Positions 60,393 through 64,000 of a DNA stretch of 64,000 nt are shown in pieces (the stretch's first letter is position 1; every line of letters begins with the position of its first letter). The stretch is from JAITVM01 sp031551135. GTDB lineage: Bacteria > Bacillota > Clostridia > Lachnospirales > JAITVM01. The stretch spans positions 62,001-126,000 of the forward strand of contig JAVBOA010000036.1 in the NCBI GenBank assembly GCA_031551135.1, written 5' to 3'. The notes under the pieces are model-generated. The model saw nothing but the letters and a program-made list of their open reading frames with translations, did no database searches and was not told where the DNA came from. A program made the translations under genes and the position numbers.

Positions 60393-61637
60393 TTGGACTT
60401 GAACAGCCTTATTATATACAGGAATATTTTGAATGATGATGTTATTAGTGCATTTTGCAAGATTTTCGAATCTGATGCAAATCCGTATTTTTTAGAGGCA
60501 GATTTTTTCGGCAAGCTGATAAAAAAAGCAGAAAGCTTAAAACTTGACGGAAATATTTTTGCGAAATATGTTTTGCATCTAGTATTAAACGATGAAAACC
60601 CTTTCAGCATTGCTTGCGAATGCAAAAAAATAACGACGCATAAATCTTTATATAAGCTGGCGCTTAACGATGCGCAAATTATTTATGAGTTAATTAATTT
60701 TGATTTCGATAAAATTTTAAAAGGGAATATTTTACAATTTTTGAATGTAAATTATCTTCCGATAGAGGCACAGCTCAGCTCTCAATTATTTTCGGATATC
60801 TTGTATTCTCGAAATGCGCATGAGCTGCAAAAATTTTTAGTTGAATATTATTTGGAATTTGGCTGCGGTCAAATCGGAGCTAATAAAATGCTGAAATATT
60901 CTGCAGATAAAAAAATCGTAGGCATAAAAAATTATGATGAAATAAAATTTGATGATATTGTGGCGTATAAATACCAAAAAGAACAGATTATTAATAACAC
61001 AAAGGCTTTTTTACTGGGGGCGGATGCGCATAATATGCTTCTTGTCGGATCGCGCGGGACGGGAAAATCTTCTTGTGTAAAGGCTTTGGCAGATATGTTT
61101 TTTAATGATGGTTTAAGAATTTTGGAATTGAGCAAAGACCAATTGAACGATATTTTTGAGATTTTAAATATTTTGGATAATCGCGGACAAAAATTCATTA
61201 TATTTTTGGATGATTTATCATATGAGCAATTTGAAACCTCATATAAATATTTAAAATCAATTTTGGAGGGCGGTATAGAGAAAAAACCAAAAAATGTTTT
61301 GTTTTATGCAACAAGCAACCGCAGGCATATTTTGTCTGAAAAATGGTCGGATAAAAATATTCAATATGAAGACGAGGAGCTGCACGGCACGGATTCGGTA
61401 AACGAAAAACTTTCTTTGTCGGATAGATTTGGATTAACCATAACTTTCGGCAAGCCAACGCCGGACGAATATATTGAAATGGTTCTGAAAATGGCCGAAA
61501 AAGAAAATTTGAATTTGCCTGAGCACGAGCTTGTAAAAAGGGCGCGCGAATGGGAATTGAATCAAAAAGGTCTATCCGGCAGAACAGCCAGACAATTTAT
61601 TAATCAAATTATTTTGGAGCGGAATCTGGAAAATTAA
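60393..61637 (+). CDS. DUF815 AAA+ ATPase
   Basis: A 414-residue ATP-binding protein. The N-terminal 190 residues are helical and of unknown role; YKYQKEQIINNTKAFLLGAD HNMLLVGSRGTGKSSCVKAL has Walker A (GSRGTGKSS), KFIIFLDDLSYE Walker B, and LFYATSNRRHILSEKW sensor. This is the DUF815 AAA family, common in Clostridia. TTG at 60393 follows AAAGGGG. It is 28 nt after the decarboxylase. Function unknown. Confidence 0.88.
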   Translation: MDLNSLIIYRNILNDDVISAFCKIFESDANPYFLEADFFGKLIKKAESLKLDGNIFAKYVLHLVLNDENPFSIACECKKITTHKSLYKLALNDAQIIYELINFDFDKILKGNILQFLNVNYLPIEAQLSSQLFSDILYSRNAHELQKFLVEYYLEFGCGQIGANKMLKYSADKKIVGIKNYDEIKFDDIVAYKYQKEQIINNTKAFLLGADAHNMLLVGSRGTGKSSCVKALADMFFNDGLRILELSKDQLNDIFEILNILDNRGQKFIIFLDDLSYEQFETSYKYLKSILEGGIEKKPKNVLFYATSNRRHILSEKWSDKNIQYEDEELHGTDSVNEKLSLSDRFGLTITFGKPTPDEYIEMVLKMAEKENLNLPEHELVKRAREWELNQKGLSGRTARQFINQIILERNLEN

Positions 61638-61711
61638 ATCTGTTTAAATCGCTGTATATAAAAATAAAATGCTTAACCTTTTAGAAATGCTAAAATGTTT
61701 GGAGGGAAATC

Positions 61712-62095
61712 ATGCCTAGTATTCCTTTTGGTTTTACGGAAATATTTTCTGCAGCATTTTTATCATTATTAATTACTTTTACTGTATTAAAAATTACAAA
61801 TGCGCTAAGAACCGTTAATATTAATACAAAAGACAATACTTTTAATGCTTTTGATTTAAACCGAATCCAAAACCGATGCTATCGGTATTTTCCAAAAGAG
61901 ACTCTGCTTTTTAACGGAGAGACTTTTATGCGCGGTATGTCGATAAAAGTCCAGACTTATTCGGAGGAGATTTTTGAAGGGATTTTTCTTGGAATAAGTA
62001 CCGAGGATGTAATTTGTATCCTGACAATGGACTATATTGTTGCGTATAAGCTCGACGGTATCCGTGACATCTTGACTTACAGCGCTTTCAAATGA
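61712..62095 (+). CDS. Small membrane-anchored protein of unknown function
   Basis: A 127-residue protein with one N-terminal membrane helix (IFSAAFLSLLITFTVLKI, about 11-28) and a soluble part with FNGETFMRGMSIKVQTYSEE IFEGIFLGISTEDVICIL, possibly a small beta domain. I do not recognise a family. GGAGGGAAATC precedes the ATG. Last gene of the rightward block, 74 nt after DUF815. Confidence 0.65.
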   Translation: MPSIPFGFTEIFSAAFLSLLITFTVLKITNALRTVNINTKDNTFNAFDLNRIQNRCYRYFPKETLLFNGETFMRGMSIKVQTYSEEIFEGIFLGISTEDVICILTMDYIVAYKLDGIRDILTYSAFK

Positions 62096-62107
62096 AATTT
62101 TTCAAAT

Positions 62108-62138
62108 AAAAAACCGGGATATTATCCCGGTATGTTTT
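62108..62138. terminator. Terminator between convergent genes
   Basis: AAAACCGGGA (stem 62114-62119) pairs with TCCCGG (62125-62130) followed by TATGTTTT. A second stem GGAGC/GCTCC follows at 62161-62173. Confidence 0.7.
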
Positions 62139-62188
62139 GCAAAAAGCAAAACTATTATAAGGAGCTAGGCTCCCAGACCCCAAATTGA

Positions 62189-63313
62189 TTATAGTACAGG
62201 ATCAAATAGCTGGTCGAATTTTGTTAATAAAACAAAATTTCCTTTTACCTTTAGCTGACCAGTCATAAAAGATTTTTGCGCCGTGCGCCTTCCGGATAAA
62301 ATATCATCCCAAACACCCGATTTTGCATAAATTACAATATCCGGAGAATCAGATTGACCTTCAAATATTTCGCAATTCGCATTATTTATTTTTAAATAAG
62401 ATTCATAAGCCTCATTCACATTAGTATCGTCATCATCAATAATAAACTGTATAGAAAATACAGCGTTCGTTATTAAATCTCCCTTAAAATAATGAGGAAG
62501 CGTTTGAGTTTTTTGTTTATAAGTTTTAGGGCGCACAAGAACTTCGCCGCCGGAAAGCTCGTCCAAATAAAACTTGCGGACTTCCTTTTTTTCTCTGACC
62601 GTGTCAGATTTCAATCTTGTTTCATAATATTTAGCGATTTCAAAAACAGCATCGTCGTTAGAGTCGTCATATTTTTTCAAAAGCTCATTTATAGAAATAC
62701 GTTGGCTTGCTTTCTCAACGTTTGTAATTCGGTCAAAAATCTGAACATGAGTTTTTACATTCGAATAAGAAGTTTCCCTTGGTATAAAAAATCTTCGGTT
62801 TTGCCGAACCAGCCGGTAAAAATCCTCTATTTGTTTTTCAAAAATGTCTTTCAATTCATTGCTCTCATTTAAATCCAAAATCGTTGCTCTGTTCATGCCG
62901 ATTTTCACGCTGTCAAATCCCTCAAAATAGTTTATGTATCGGGATAAATAATCGAGAGTATTTTTTTCGCCTTCGGTTTTTGAAACCGCAAGAACCAGAC
63001 AATTCTTGTTTTGAAAAATATTTTTTTCACGGTAATTTTCCAAATAAGTTAAAAAATTAAATAAATCAGGGCTAGGACCGAAAAGATTTGAAGCTGTAGC
63101 AATCATAATTCCGCCGTAATTTTCTATTTTGTCAAGAGCATTTAAGAAGTCATCATTAAAAGTCTTGTTGTATAAAGGCAGATTTAATTGTCTCAAATCT
63201 ATCTCCAAAACATCAATGCCAAGTTCCGAAAAGATATCATAAATAGCAGAGACCGCACTGTCCAAGCCGATTTCATCGGTTTGAGTTCTTGATATCAAAG
63301 ATATTATTTTCAT
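62189..63313 (-). CDS. FMN reductase-like / SCP2 sterol-carrier fusion protein
   Basis: A 374-residue two-part protein. The first about 165 residues are a flavodoxin-like NADPH-dependent FMN reductase fold (MKIISLISRTQTDEIGLDSA, IDLRQLNLPLYNK, YGGIMIATASNLFGPSPDLF, LVLAVSKTEGEKNTLDYLSR). Residues about 265-374 look like an SCP2 sterol-binding domain (NAVFSIQFIIDDDDTN, PDIVIYAKSGVWDDILSGRR, GQLKVKGNFVLLTKFDQLF). Both domains are common alone; I know no standard enzyme with this fusion. AAGGAGCAATTTT precedes the ATG. It is 31 nt downstream of the M1-like gene. Confidence 0.75.
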   Translation of the reverse strand: MKIISLISRTQTDEIGLDSAVSAIYDIFSELGIDVLEIDLRQLNLPLYNKTFNDDFLNALDKIENYGGIMIATASNLFGPSPDLFNFLTYLENYREKNIFQNKNCLVLAVSKTEGEKNTLDYLSRYINYFEGFDSVKIGMNRATILDLNESNELKDIFEKQIEDFYRLVRQNRRFFIPRETSYSNVKTHVQIFDRITNVEKASQRISINELLKKYDDSNDDAVFEIAKYYETRLKSDTVREKKEVRKFYLDELSGGEVLVRPKTYKQKTQTLPHYFKGDLITNAVFSIQFIIDDDDTNVNEAYESYLKINNANCEIFEGQSDSPDIVIYAKSGVWDDILSGRRTAQKSFMTGQLKVKGNFVLLTKFDQLFDPVL

Positions 63314-63344
63314 AAAATTGCTCCTTAAATTTTTCTTTTGTATA

Positions 63345-64000
63345 TTAAAACATTTTAGGCAAAACAAAGCCTTCCTGCCATTCTTTAAAAAAATCATTCA
63401 AATCTGAGCCATATATTTCCGAAGCCAAGTCAATCAACGAGTTTCGGTCTACAATATTAAAACTGTAATCGACAAATAATCTATTTAGAAATTCATAAAA
63501 TTTAACTTCGCCCATTTTTTGCATAAGGTCAAAAAACATAAGTTTTGAGCGGGTAACTTGAATTTTCGAAAATTCGTAATTATCTTTGTAAGCGGATAAA
63601 TCCAATAGCATAGAGCTATTTTCATAAGTTGACATAAATTTTCCAAGCTCGATGTATTCACGTTCCAAAGTATTGCTGATGTTTTTATTGGTAATGATTT
63701 CAGCAACAATAGCGGAAAGTCCTTCCGAAATCCACGGAGATTTAATCTGGTCGCTGCCGATAATGGCGGAAAACCATTGGCGCGCAACCAAAGCCGCAAT
63801 AGTTGTATCGGACATACTTGCTATGCTTCCCGAATCCAAAAAAATCGTTTGAGAATTTGAAAAGCCGCCGTTTTTATAAAAATCGACTTCAACAAAATCC
63901 ATAACGCCATAAGGATACCTTCCTATATTATTGTTACAGAAATCGACAGTTTTGGCAACTACTGATTTTATATCTTCGATTTTTTCGTTAGCCTCTTTTG
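63345..64000 (-). CDS. M1-peptidase-like protein with lost zinc motif, C-terminal part
   Basis: The gene runs off the right edge; 218 codons are present. It aligns with the M1 aminopeptidase pattern: RYPYGVMDFVEVDFYKNGGF, SQTIFLDSG, then a motif at AALVARQWFSAIIGSDQIKS PWISEGLSAIVAEI. In active enzymes that place reads H-E-x-x-H-Q-W-F; here it is A-L-V-A-R-Q-W-F, so the two zinc His residues and the catalytic Glu are gone, while the downstream E (WISEG) is kept. The rest is the helical M1 C-terminal region with LASEIYGSDLNDFFKEWQEG at the end. Probably a binding or scaffold pseudo-enzyme. Upstream domain content unknown. Confidence 0.7.
   Translation of the reverse strand, partial: KEANEKIEDIKSVVAKTVDFCNNNIGRYPYGVMDFVEVDFYKNGGFSNSQTIFLDSGSIASMSDTTIAALVARQWFSAIIGSDQIKSPWISEGLSAIVAEIITNKNISNTLEREYIELGKFMSTYENSSMLLDLSAYKDNYEFSKIQVTRSKLMFFDLMQKMGEVKFYEFLNRLFVDYSFNIVDRNSLIDLASEIYGSDLNDFFKEWQEGFVLPKMF

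Noticed and set aside
1..64000. Prophage or integrative element
   Set aside because: No integrase, capsid, terminase, relaxase or transposase gene was found, and gene order is of housekeeping type.

Overview
The window is chromosomal DNA from a low-GC, anaerobic Gram-positive bacterium of the Clostridia (Bacillota). The signs are a Bacillus/Clostridium-type large SRP RNA, the FabT/FabK fatty-acid operon, DivIVA and TasA-like proteins, strong GGAGG-type ribosome binding sites with many TTG starts, and a selenium (SelD/YedF/DUF3343) operon. Species cannot be named from the sequence. I see no rRNA, tRNA, CRISPR array, prophage or intact transposase gene.

Layout. 1-204: 5' part of rhamnose mutarotase. 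495-2379: selD-yedF-DUF3343 selenium operon. 2827-4395: a secreted TasA/camelysin-like protein and a DUF11-type protein followed by a decayed tail. 4783-10746: flavin reductase-like protein, DivIVA-like protein, tadA, a PTS IIC-like membrane protein, SRP RNA, dnaX, ebfC, and a C39-like cysteine protease. 10756-16859: MobA-like nucleotidyltransferase, then TIGR03960-type radical SAM protein, DUF2344, RNase G, DJ-1 and SPL-type radical SAM.

16895-29573 is a divergent sugar/polyol catabolic locus. The leftward arm is FGGY kinase, shikimate-dehydrogenase-like protein, cupin phosphoglucose isomerase, 2-hydroxyacid dehydrogenase, GntR regulator and phosphotriesterase-like lactonase. The rightward arm is an Rbs-type ABC importer, two zinc MDR dehydrogenases (one GatD-like) and a KDPG-type aldolase. 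Matching palindromes (about TAATGTCATTA) sit just downstream of both divergent promoters and before gntR. The gene combination matches no pathway I can name and is the best candidate here for an undescribed system. 29623-34793 is a second sugar unit: DeoR regulator, fructose-type PTS IIA and IIBC, Gfo/Idh/MocA dehydrogenase, and a PfkB kinase cut off from the rest by repeats.

35020-44433: secreted beta-lactamase-fold hydrolase, lipid-type glycosyltransferase with a membrane partner, UvrD-like helicase, a 35-residue membrane peptide, and two unassigned membrane-anchored proteins. 44618-53936: full fatty-acid synthesis operon fabT-fabH-fabK-fabD-fabG-fabF-accB-fabZ-accC-accD-accA with a perfect FabT-type palindrome at its promoter and no acpP. 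53951-64000: methyltransferase, an orphan CheB-type methylesterase, a stalk-domain protein, a GT-C-like membrane protein, an Orn/Lys/Arg decarboxylase, a DUF815 ATPase, an FMN-reductase/SCP2 fusion and an M1-peptidase-like protein whose zinc motif is lost.

Scattered through intergenic DNA is a roughly 114-bp palindromic repeat family (four near-complete copies plus shorter derivatives) with ends ATACTATTTTC / GAAAATAGTAT, and a second hairpin family built on GCGGTTTGATTTTT. Both look like non-autonomous mobile elements. Ends of the first family repeatedly lie directly against stop codons.
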